Shown: positions 1 through 5,810 of the stretch, one piece after another
Layout: every line of letters starts with the position of its first letter
Position numbering within the stretch: position 1 is the first letter of the stretch
Source: Nitriliruptoraceae bacterium
Lineage (GTDB): Bacteria > Actinomycetota > Nitriliruptoria > Nitriliruptorales > Nitriliruptoraceae
Reading direction: 5' to 3'
DNA length: 10,288 nt
NCBI GenBank assembly: GCA_003554005.1
Contig: PWEU01000224.1
Location: forward strand, 1 to 10,288
The notes under the pieces: model-generated
Database searches by the model: none
Told to the model about the DNA's origin: nothing
Seen by the model: the letters and a program-made list of their open reading frames with translations, nothing else
Position numbers and translations under genes: made by a program

Positions 1-440
1 CCGTCGGGGATCGAGTGGCTGACCTGGACGGCCTCGACGTCGAAGGGCCCCTGGGTGAAACGGTCCCCGGGCTCGACCTCGTGGTAGCGCGGCGCCGGCA
101 GATCCGACCATTCCTCCAGGATCGCCTCGCAGAAGGCGATCGTCAGACGGGTCCCGTAGATGTCCAGGGTCCGGTCGAGGTCGCGCAGCAGGTAGGGCAG
201 GGCACCGATGTGGTCGAGATGGCCGTGGGTCAGGAACACCCCCTCGACGTCCTCGCCACGATCGGCCAGCCAGCCCCAGTCGGCGAGGATGAGATCCACA
301 CCGAGGTGCTCCTCGTCGGGGAACAGCACCCCGACGTCGACGATGCCGATGCGGCCGTCGATCTCGATCGTGGCCATGTTGCGGCCGATCTCACCGAGGC
401 CACCGAGGAAGGTGACCTGGACCCCATCACGCGTACTCAT
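1..440 (-). CDS. rnj: Ribonuclease J (metallo-beta-lactamase fold), N-terminal 146 residues, C-terminus cut by window edge
   Basis: RNase J is a cytoplasmic zinc-dependent endo-/5'-exoribonuclease that matures and degrades RNA. Only the start of the metallo-beta-lactamase domain is present. The sequence shows the typical opening GGLGEIGRNM (residues 13-22), a GVLFPDE segment (37-43), and the metal-binding HxHxDH motif THGHLDHIGALPYLL (71-85, ligands H72, H74, D76 and H77). A VSHSIPD segment near residue 140 carries the next conserved His (H142). The family is usually about 550-600 residues, so roughly three quarters lies beyond position 1. The ATG at 440-438 overlaps the dapA stop as ATGA, and AGGAG sits 5 nt upstream (446-450), so the two genes are very likely co-transcribed and translationally coupled. 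The dapA-rnj order matches mycobacteria. No motif defect is visible in this part. Confidence 0.93.
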   Translation of the reverse strand, partial: MSTRDGVQVTFLGGLGEIGRNMATIEIDGRIGIVDVGVLFPDEEHLGVDLILADWGWLADRGEDVEGVFLTHGHLDHIGALPYLLRDLDRTLDIYGTRLTIAFCEAILEEWSDLPAPRYHEVEPGDRFTQGPFDVEAVQVSHSIPD

Positions 441-1360
441 CGTTGCTCCTGGACCGGCTGCAGCGCCGCGAGGACGGCCTCGACCGCCGCGGGTGACGCA
501 TCGGCGAGAGGGGGACGCACGGGCCCGGCGGGCAGTCCGAGCCGGGCGAGGGCCCCTTTGAGCGGGGCCGGGGACGGCTCGCGGAACAACGCCCGGTGGA
601 CCGGTAGGCAGGCGAGGTGGAGCGAGCGGGCCCGCGCCGGGTCGGTCGGGAAGGCCGCGACCATGGCCGCGATCTCCGGCCCGACCAGGTGGGAGGCGAC
701 CGACACGACCCCGACGGCGCCCACCGACAGCAGGGGTAGGTTCACCTCGTCTGCCCCGGACCACATCGCGTAGCCGCCGGGAGCGCCGGCGGTCGAGCGC
801 AGCAGGTCCCCGGCCCGCCCGCAGTCCGCGGTCGCGTCCTTGACGCCGACGATGTTCTCCACCTCGGCGAGCGCGACGTGGGTCGCGACCTCGACGGCGC
901 GGGCGCTGCGGGAGGGGATGTCGTAGACCACCATCGGCAGGGCGGTCGCGGCCGCGGCGGCCTTGAAGTGGGCTTCGAGCCCACGCTGGTCAGGACGGTT
1001 GTAGTAGGGCGTGACGACCAGTACGGCGTCGGCCCCGGCGGCCTCGGCCCTGGCGGTGGCCGCGACCGTCCTGGCCGTGTCGTTGGACCCCGTGCCCACC
1101 ATGACGGTGGCCCGGCCCGCGACGGTGTCACGGACGACGCGCAGTACCTCGAGCGACTCGTCGCCCTGGAGGGTGGGCGACTCCCCGGTGGTCCCGTTGA
1201 CCAACACGGTGTCGCTGCCGTTCGTGACGAGGTGCTCCGCCAGCACGGCGACCCCATCGAGATCGAGGCTGCGGTCGGACAGGAAGGGCGTCACCATGGC
1301 CGTGACGACCCGACCGATACCGTCGGGCGGGCTCGGATGATCGAGCGGTGGGGTGGGCAT
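437..1360 (-). CDS. dapA: 4-hydroxy-tetrahydrodipicolinate synthase
   Basis: DapA condenses pyruvate with aspartate semialdehyde, the first committed step of diaminopimelate and lysine synthesis; diaminopimelate also feeds peptidoglycan. The 307-residue protein is a complete TIM-barrel synthase of usual length. Known E. coli active-site residues all appear at a constant offset of +13: GTTGE with T57/T58 (T44/T45), VTPYYNRP with Y120 (Y107), YDIPSR with Y146 and R151 (Y133 and R138), and Schiff-base lysine K174 in VGVKDAT (K161). This separates it from generic N-acetylneuraminate-lyase relatives. The ATG at 1360-1358 has AGGAGG 12 nt upstream (1373-1378), somewhat far, but no closer in-frame start is visible. 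The gene is divergent from the Dabb gene across 151 bp and overlaps rnj by 4 bp. The function call is firm. Confidence 0.95.
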   Translation of the reverse strand: MPTPPLDHPSPPDGIGRVVTAMVTPFLSDRSLDLDGVAVLAEHLVTNGSDTVLVNGTTGESPTLQGDESLEVLRVVRDTVAGRATVMVGTGSNDTARTVAATARAEAAGADAVLVVTPYYNRPDQRGLEAHFKAAAAATALPMVVYDIPSRSARAVEVATHVALAEVENIVGVKDATADCGRAGDLLRSTAGAPGGYAMWSGADEVNLPLLSVGAVGVVSVASHLVGPEIAAMVAAFPTDPARARSLHLACLPVHRALFREPSPAPLKGALARLGLPAGPVRPPLADASPAAVEAVLAALQPVQEQR

Positions 1361-1434
1361 CGAAGCTCGTCGCCTCCTCGTGAGCGGCGGACCGAGGACC
1401 CCTGCACCGATCGGGCCAGAGGCGTCGCCCGCCT

Positions 1435-1440
1435 ATCCTA
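1435..1440 (-). promoter_or_regulatory. Candidate -10 box for the dapA-rnj unit
   Basis: The minus strand reads TAGGAT here, a good actinobacterial TANNNT -10, about 75 nt before the dapA start. No convincing -35 lies 16-19 bp upstream; the nearest is a GACC-containing stretch around 1459-1466. The complementary strand reads TATCCT (1434-1439), so the same 7 bp could also act as a -10 for the divergent Dabb gene, also without a clear -35. Sequence inspection only. Confidence 0.3.
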
Positions 1441-1499
1441 ACGCCCGTGCACCTGCGACCGGTCGCCATGGTCCAGCGGGTCGCACCGACCCCGACCCG

Positions 1500-1505
1500 A
1501 AGGAG
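1500..1505 (+). promoter_or_regulatory. Ribosome binding site that fixes the Dabb start
   Basis: AAGGAG lies 6 nt before the GTG at 1512. It supports this start over the in-frame ATG at 1353, which would overlap the divergent dapA start. Confidence 0.75.
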
Positions 1506-1511
1506 AGCAAC

Positions 1512-1811
1512 GTGATCTGGCACGTGGTGCGCTTCGACTGCACCGAGGTGGACGAGGAGACCCGGCAGGAGCTCGAGGCGTCGCTGGCGGCCCTGGCAGA
1601 GCTCGACGAGGTCGCCTGGCTGCGGGTCGCCCGCGACGTCGAGGAGCCGACGGTCACCGGTCTGCTCACCGTCTTCGCCGACGTGGAGGCCCTGACGCGC
1701 TACCGGGTCCACCCCGAGCACCTGCCCGTGGTCGAGCGCATCAAGGCACTCGGCATCCCCACCGTCCGCCTGGACATCGCCACCGACGACGAGCCCGCCG
1801 ACCTGCCGTGA
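1512..1811 (+). CDS. Dabb-family (stress-responsive alpha/beta barrel domain) small protein
   Basis: This is a 99-residue single-domain protein. The opening IWHVVRFDC, the middle segment LTVFADVEALTRYRVHPEH (about residues 57-75) and the hydrophobic strand/helix alternation fit the Dabb alpha+beta barrel fold. The fold typically forms dimers and occurs in stress-linked proteins and some small-molecule enzymes; its biochemical role is often unknown. The GTG at 1512 is chosen because AAGGAG (1500-1505) precedes it by 6 nt and the domain begins right after it. Upstream in-frame ATGs would add a poorly conserved Arg/Pro-rich extension overlapping the dapA leader. The stop overlaps the next gene's GTG by 4 bp (GTGA, 1808-1811), so the two are probably made together. 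Substrate or partner cannot be read from the sequence. Confidence 0.8.
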   Translation: MIWHVVRFDCTEVDEETRQELEASLAALAELDEVAWLRVARDVEEPTVTGLLTVFADVEALTRYRVHPEHLPVVERIKALGIPTVRLDIATDDEPADLP

Positions 1812-2602
1812 CCGTCGCCCCGCTGGTCCTGGCGCACGCCGGTCCCGGCTCCACCTGGCAGGCGATGGTCGTGGTCGCCGGGGTGGCGCTCACCGGGGTC
1901 GTCGTCGCCGCCGGGGTCGGCTGGCTCGAGGTCCGCCGTCCCACCGACCTGGGGGCACCGCTGGCCGCCACGGCCGTGCTGGCCAGCCTCGGGGTCCTCG
2001 GGCACGAGGTGATCTCCGACGGGATCGGGTGGGGGCTGCCCCTGGCGGTCGTCGCGATGGGCACCCTGCTGCTCGGCGGCGTCGCCGGGGTGGAGCTGCG
2101 GTTCCCGGCGGCGGTCCCGATGGGCGCGGTCGCGCTGCTCGGGGTCAGCGCGTGGCTCCTCTACGCGCCCCTGACGGTCGCGCTCCACCCGCCGCCGGAG
2201 ATCCTGCCCCTCAGCGACGACGCCGAGCTCGGGATCGTCGTGCCACGGGAGGGCGCCGAGGTCGCCGCCGGGGTGGTCCCCATCACCGTGACGGTCGAGG
2301 GTGGTTCCATCGGGCCGGGCGGGATGGAGCTGTCGGCGCTGCCGGAGGACCCGGAGGAGGCCGGTGAGCTGACCATCGCCCTCCAGGAGCTCCGCGACGA
2401 CGGCGGAGCCGCCCCACAACGCCGCCGCGACCTCGAGGGGGACGGGTGCACGGTCGCGGCGCCCTGCCAGGAGGTGACGGTCGAGCTCGCCGTGCCCGCC
2501 GGGAGCTGGCAGGTCACCGTCGAGCTGAACCGTGGCGACGGGACACCCTTGGCCCCACCGGTGCGCGCCCGTCGGAGCTTCACCGCCGTCGACGGCGGCT
2601 AG
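1808..2602 (+). CDS. Four-helix membrane protein with C-terminal extracytoplasmic beta-type domain, function unknown
   Basis: I do not recognise this 264-residue protein. Four hydrophobic segments lie at about residues 19-40, 50-66, 76-94 and 100-124. A soluble C-terminal domain (about 130-264) follows. The domain begins with GIVVPREGAEVAAGVVPITV (142-161), a 'P-x-G-x-V' plus alternating-strand pattern typical of Ig-like/FnIII-like bacterial surface domains. It ends with WQVTVELNRGDGTPL, again strand-like. Two cysteines, C214 and C220, could form a disulfide if the domain is outside. An acidic loop (PEDPEEAGE, about 179-187) sits between. No catalytic motif is visible. The GTG start overlaps the Dabb stop by 4 bp with only a weak GACGAG upstream, so translation probably depends on coupling. 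It converges on the gene at 2616 with just 13 bp between. Confidence 0.72.
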   Translation: MTVAPLVLAHAGPGSTWQAMVVVAGVALTGVVVAAGVGWLEVRRPTDLGAPLAATAVLASLGVLGHEVISDGIGWGLPLAVVAMGTLLLGGVAGVELRFPAAVPMGAVALLGVSAWLLYAPLTVALHPPPEILPLSDDAELGIVVPREGAEVAAGVVPITVTVEGGSIGPGGMELSALPEDPEEAGELTIALQELRDDGGAAPQRRRDLEGDGCTVAAPCQEVTVELAVPAGSWQVTVELNRGDGTPLAPPVRARRSFTAVDGG

Positions 2603-2615
2603 CTCAGGTGCCCGG

Positions 2616-2990
2616 TCAGGTGTTGGGCCCCCGGATCGCGGCGTACACGTAGGCGCCGGCGATCGCGACCGCGACCGCCTGGCCGGCCGCGGTGGTCGGG
2701 ACCAGTGGGACGGTGAACCCGCTCGGGGGCGCGAAGGGGACCTGCGACAGCACCGCCAGCAGCACGACCAGTGCGCCGATCGCCGGCACGAGCCGCTCGC
2801 GCCGCCCGGCGCCCACCCCGTAGGCGGCGACGAGTCCGGTGGCGAAGTAGGCGGCCACCGGCCACCACCTCGACGTCTCTCCACCGTCGGCGGCGACCGC
2901 CTCGGTCAGGATCCGGGCCAGGTCGACCAGCAGCAGCGGCACGATGCCGACGACGAGTCCCTCGACGACACTGCGCACGCGCCCGTTCAT
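2616..2990 (-). CDS. Small four-helix membrane protein, function unknown
   Basis: I do not recognise this 124-residue protein. It has four hydrophobic stretches at about residues 8-28, 43-62, 66-84 and 101-119, joined by short loops; the GAGRRER loop (59-65) is positive and probably cytoplasmic. There are no Cys or His clusters and no enzyme motif. The start is well supported: AGGAGG (2997-3002) lies 6 nt before the ATG at 2990, and the ATG overlaps the upstream ThyX-like stop as ATGA. It is therefore the distal gene of a two-gene unit with the ThyX-like gene. Whether it works with that enzyme or merely shares its transcript is unknown. Confidence 0.7.
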   Translation of the reverse strand: MNGRVRSVVEGLVVGIVPLLLVDLARILTEAVAADGGETSRWWPVAAYFATGLVAAYGVGAGRRERLVPAIGALVVLLAVLSQVPFAPPSGFTVPLVPTTAAGQAVAVAIAGAYVYAAIRGPNT

Positions 2991-4651
2991 GCCGGACCTC
3001 CTCGGTGCTGGCGCCGCTCCTGCCGCGCCTCACGACCCTCCTGCCGCGCCTCACGACCCTCCTGCCGCGCCTCACGGCGACGCTCCGCGGCCTGCTCCGA
3101 GGCCAGCCGCTCGAGCTCGCTGGCCCCGTGGTCGACGTGGACCATGGCGTCGGCCCCCGCCCGGTGCCCGGCCACCTCGCCGATCTGGTGGTGCATGGCC
3201 TGGACGACCCGCCGGTACTGGGGGTGGCCCTGGGGGATCGAGCGCAGCTCGAGCATCTGCATGGCCGCGCGGGCGTTCAGCTGGAGCACGTAGCGCACCC
3301 GGTAGGCGAAGCACCCCGCGTACTGGGCGGCCGCGGGGTGGTCCGGGGCGAGCAGGGCCTCCAGCGCCGCGGACCGCTCCAGGGCCTCGTGCCAGCGGTC
3401 CTCGACCCCGGCCTCGGCGAGCTCGGGCGGGGTCTCGTAGCCGTGGGCGGTGGTCAGGTCCTGCCACTCGATCGTGAGCATGCGGTGCCGCTGCAGGTCG
3501 CGGAACCCCCCGTAGTCGCCGAGCACGTCGAAGCGGTACCACACGCGCTCGAAGCCACGGCCCGGCTTGTGGCGACGGTTGGTGCGCTCACCCACGTAGG
3601 CGGCCAGCACCTCGGCGCGACGCTCGGCCGACCAGCCGCGCACCTCGGCCTCGAGCTGCTGCTCGGGGATCGTCACGTGGGGATACAGGGCGGCGGTGAC
3701 CAGCGCCACCTCGGCGTCCACGGGATCGCGGGGCGCCCAGTCGGTCAGGGTCACCAGCTCCGCGGGCTGGACGGGGTCCTGCGGCACGAGCTCGCGGGCC
3801 AGCGCGCGGGTCTCGTCACGTCGGGCGGCGAGGTACCCCGACCACGCCCCGCCACGATCGGGCAGGTCGACCCGGGTGAGGAAGGAGGGGATGACCTGTC
3901 TGAGCTCGGTCAGCAGCCGGTCGGCGAGCGCCCGGGACTCGGCGAGCTCGTCGGCCCTGAGCCGCAGCAGCAACCCCTCGTAGGCCTGCCCCGAGGCGAA
4001 CATCCCGACGTTGGAGGTGGTGGCCGCCGGGAGCAGACCGCGGATCAGATCCAGCGCCTTGGCCTTGGTGGCGTTGCGGTACGCGAAGGGCGAGGTGGCG
4101 TCGTCCTTCGGCCACCGCTCACGGACCCAGTCGAGCACCTCTGGCACGAGTGCGGCGTAGAGATCGAAGATCGCATCGAGGTGTTCGACGTAGGCCGCGG
4201 CGTGGGGACCGGCCATGACGTCGGCGTCGCGGTGGTAGCGGTACCGGCCACCGGGCTTGGTGTCGTAGGGGATGTAGCGGGTGGACTGCTCCAGGTAGGC
4301 GGCCAGCCGGCCCCACTCGATCCGCTTGGTCAGCAGGTTGGAGACGTCCTCCAACGCCACGTGGGCGCCCCCGAGCTGCGCCACCGAGTCGTCGCCGTAC
4401 TCGCTGAAGACCTTGTCGTAGAGGGAGGCGGCCCGGGCCGCCGGATCATCGGTGGCCAGGTCCTCGGCGAACTCGTCGAGGAACAGCCGCTGCAGCGAGC
4501 CGCCGTACCGGGAGTAGCGGGCGAACAACGCGCCCTTGACCACCTCCGGCAGCCCGGTGAGCGCGAACACCCCCTCGTCGGGGGCCGTCAGGTACCGCCC
4601 GAGCAGCTCACGCTCATCGGCGGTCAGCACCTCCGGTTCGAGATCGGACAC
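2987..4651 (-). CDS. Tandem-domain ThyX-like protein (FAD-dependent thymidylate synthase family)
   Basis: ThyX makes dTMP from dUMP using FAD and methylenetetrahydrofolate. Canonical ThyX is about 220-250 residues; this 554-residue protein appears to hold two ThyX-like domains. Domain 1 (about 20-300) has EYGDDSV (84-90), EQSTRY (121-126, like the second half of the RHRx7S..RY signature), IRGLLP (203-208) and LRAD (231-234). Domain 2 (about 325-510) has QRHR (387-390), LNAR (458-461) and LELRS (467-471). Each domain lacks the half-motif the other keeps. The tail (about 519-554) is very basic with a repeated 7-residue unit, REARQEG. The GTG at 4651 is chosen for GAGG at 5 nt spacing and because conservation begins there; a longer frame to 4828 would start upstream of the likely promoter. 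It sits where thyX lies in mycobacteria (thyX-dapA-rnj). Family membership is firm; synthase activity is uncertain. Confidence 0.85.
   Translation of the reverse strand: MSDLEPEVLTADERELLGRYLTAPDEGVFALTGLPEVVKGALFARYSRYGGSLQRLFLDEFAEDLATDDPAARAASLYDKVFSEYGDDSVAQLGGAHVALEDVSNLLTKRIEWGRLAAYLEQSTRYIPYDTKPGGRYRYHRDADVMAGPHAAAYVEHLDAIFDLYAALVPEVLDWVRERWPKDDATSPFAYRNATKAKALDLIRGLLPAATTSNVGMFASGQAYEGLLLRLRADELAESRALADRLLTELRQVIPSFLTRVDLPDRGGAWSGYLAARRDETRALARELVPQDPVQPAELVTLTDWAPRDPVDAEVALVTAALYPHVTIPEQQLEAEVRGWSAERRAEVLAAYVGERTNRRHKPGRGFERVWYRFDVLGDYGGFRDLQRHRMLTIEWQDLTTAHGYETPPELAEAGVEDRWHEALERSAALEALLAPDHPAAAQYAGCFAYRVRYVLQLNARAAMQMLELRSIPQGHPQYRRVVQAMHHQIGEVAGHRAGADAMVHVDHGASELERLASEQAAERRREARQEGREARQEGREARQERRQHRGGPA
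3017..3076 (-). repeat. 21-bp tandem repeat (2 perfect copies plus 18 bp of a third)
   Basis: Copies occupy 3017-3037, 3038-3058 and 3059-3076 (the last diverges after 18 bp). The unit encodes the heptapeptide REARQEG on the minus strand and forms the basic, probably helical C-terminal tail of the ThyX-like protein. The near identity at DNA level, third codon positions included, indicates recent duplication or slippage. Confidence 0.9.
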
Positions 4652-4656
4652 AGGTG

Positions 4657-4660
4657 CCTC
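4657..4660 (-). promoter_or_regulatory. Ribosome binding site for the ThyX-like GTG start
   Basis: The minus strand reads GAGG 5 nt before the GTG at 4651-4649. It favours this start over the in-frame ATG at 4828, which would add 59 Arg/Pro-rich residues unlike ThyX. Confidence 0.55.
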
Positions 4661-4769
4661 GAGGTGATCGGGGGTCGGAGGGCGGGGGCTGCGCTGCGTG
4701 GCTGGGTTCGGGCCCGGCTGCCGAGGTGCTGCGCGCAGCTCGGCCTGGGAGCGGGAGGCCGCGCGGGGC

Positions 4770-4797
4770 AGGCTAGCTCCCGCAGCACGACAGCCAA
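4770..4797 (-). promoter_or_regulatory. Candidate promoter of the ThyX-like gene
   Basis: On the minus strand TTGGCT (4797-4792) is followed after 16 bp by TAGCCT (4775-4770), a reasonable -35/-10 pair. Transcription would start near 4763, leaving a leader of about 110 nt before the GTG at 4651. An 11-bp palindrome, CAACGTCGTTG (4795-4805), overlaps the -35 edge and could be an operator. Inspection only. Confidence 0.4.
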
Positions 4798-4818
4798 CGT
4801 CGTTGCCGCGCGTCGGTC

Positions 4819-4837
4819 GTCGGCGCACCGCGCCGGC
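4819..4837 (-). terminator. GC-rich hairpin just downstream of the SGNH hydrolase gene
   Basis: CGGCGC (4821-4826) and GCGCCG (4830-4835) form a perfect 6-bp stem with a 3-nt loop, extendable by a wobble and one G-C pair. It begins about 10 nt after the stop codon at 4848-4850. No U-tract follows, so it is a candidate terminator or mRNA-end stabiliser only. Confidence 0.35.
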
Positions 4838-4847
4838 ACCGGGGCCC

Positions 4848-5720
4848 TCAGGACGACGCGGTGGTGCTGCGCGCTCCCTCGGTCAGGATCGTGACGACCC
4901 GTTCGGCGAGCCGGGCGTGCCCGACCCGACCGGGGGGGAAGCGGTCCGTGCCGAACACCTCCGGGCCGAGGCGCTCGCGGGGCAGGTCGGCCACCGGGAT
5001 CCCGTGCATCGCGGCGACCGCGTGCTGGGCTTCGGCGACGCGACGGCACCGCCAGCCGACCACCGGACGCAGCACCAGCGGCAACCCGGGCGCCATCGAC
5101 AGGTCGGGACAGGTGTGGAAGACGATCCGAGCCTCCGGCGCTGCCACCTCGCGGACCGCGGTCAGCAGGCGATGGGTGGTGTCGGCCACCTCGGAGAACG
5201 GTCGGTGGGCCTTGAAGGCATCGTTGGCACCGACGCCGAGCAGCACCACGTCAGCCCCCCTCGCAGCCTCCCCCTGGGTCTGGAGCACCTCATCGGTGGT
5301 GGCACCGTCCACGGCGACGCTGCGGACCGCGGTGGCGCGACCGTCATCAGCGACCAGCGCGCGTGCGACCCGGCGTGGGACCGCCTCGTCCGCCCCGTCG
5401 AGGCCGTGGCCCGCCGCCGCGGAGTCACCCAGCATGACCAAAGACCGCGGCGGGAAGCGACCCGGGAGGTCGACCGCGTGAGCGAGCGGCGGCACCTCGG
5501 CGGCTCGGGCCCGCATCCGCCGGACGCCCAAGGTCGCGTGGAGGCCCGAGACCACCGATGCCGCGAACAACGCGACCACGGCCAGCGACATGCTGCCGCC
5601 CACGGACCCCACGGGCACCGAACGCTCGGGGAGTGACGCGCGCCCACCCTGGAGCCCGCGCCGAGGCAGAGGCTGGCCGGCCGGCGACGGGGTCGGAAGT
5701 TGGCGCGGTGGGAACGGCAT
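4848..5720 (-). CDS. SGNH/GDSL-type hydrolase with N-terminal membrane segment
   Basis: SGNH hydrolases are serine esterases/lipases acting on acyl or acetyl esters. In this 290-residue protein, block I is MLGDSAAAGHG with the presumed nucleophile S100. Block II is the DGATTDEV segment (about 138-145). Block III is LLGVGANDAF with N166. Near the C-terminus the usual 'D-x-F-H-P-S..GY' block V reads DRFPPGRVGH (259-268): the expected catalytic His is Pro262, and a His appears six residues on at 268. A hydrophobic stretch (about 45-64) followed by RRMRAR suggests a membrane anchor or signal-anchor. The ATG at 5720 is chosen because TAGACT (5734-5729) lies 8 nt upstream, as in leaderless transcripts. 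An inner ATG at 5591 (247 residues, starting at the hydrophobic segment) is possible but has a weak ribosome site. It is divergent from the ABC exporter. Substrate unknown. Confidence 0.8.
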   Translation of the reverse strand: MPFPPRQLPTPSPAGQPLPRRGLQGGRASLPERSVPVGSVGGSMSLAVVALFAASVVSGLHATLGVRRMRARAAEVPPLAHAVDLPGRFPPRSLVMLGDSAAAGHGLDGADEAVPRRVARALVADDGRATAVRSVAVDGATTDEVLQTQGEAARGADVVLLGVGANDAFKAHRPFSEVADTTHRLLTAVREVAAPEARIVFHTCPDLSMAPGLPLVLRPVVGWRCRRVAEAQHAVAAMHGIPVADLPRERLGPEVFGTDRFPPGRVGHARLAERVVTILTEGARSTTASS

Positions 5721-5728
5721 ACCGTCAC

Positions 5729-5734
5729 AGTCTA
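5729..5734 (-). promoter_or_regulatory. Candidate -10 box giving a leaderless SGNH hydrolase transcript
   Basis: The minus strand reads TAGACT, and 8 nt later comes the ATG at 5720, so transcription would begin at or within 1-2 nt of the start codon. A GAC-containing hexamer lies 17 bp upstream as a weak -35. This arrangement is common for actinobacterial leaderless genes. Confidence 0.45.
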
Positions 5735-5798
5735 GGACCGGATGCGCGGCCCGTCGCTCCGGAGGATGCCGGAGGCAACGACTCCGACGCGACGTACG

Positions 5799-5803
5799 AG
5801 GAG
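5799..5803 (+). promoter_or_regulatory. Ribosome binding site that favours the ABC exporter GTG start
   Basis: AGGAG, within GAGGAG at 5798-5803, lies 7 nt before the GTG at 5811. Competing in-frame starts are ATG 5742 (weak AGGA upstream), ATG 5766 (GGAGG directly abutting, no spacing) and ATG 5829 (GAGG at 10 nt). Confidence 0.6.
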
Positions 5804-5810
5804 CAAGCAG

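Noticed and set aside
2771..4894. 707-residue open frame on the plus strand opposite the ThyX-like gene
   Set aside because: It is a GC-driven antisense frame rich in Gly, Arg, Val and His with no family motifs, while the opposite strand encodes clear ThyX motifs, ribosome sites and a 4-bp gene overlap.
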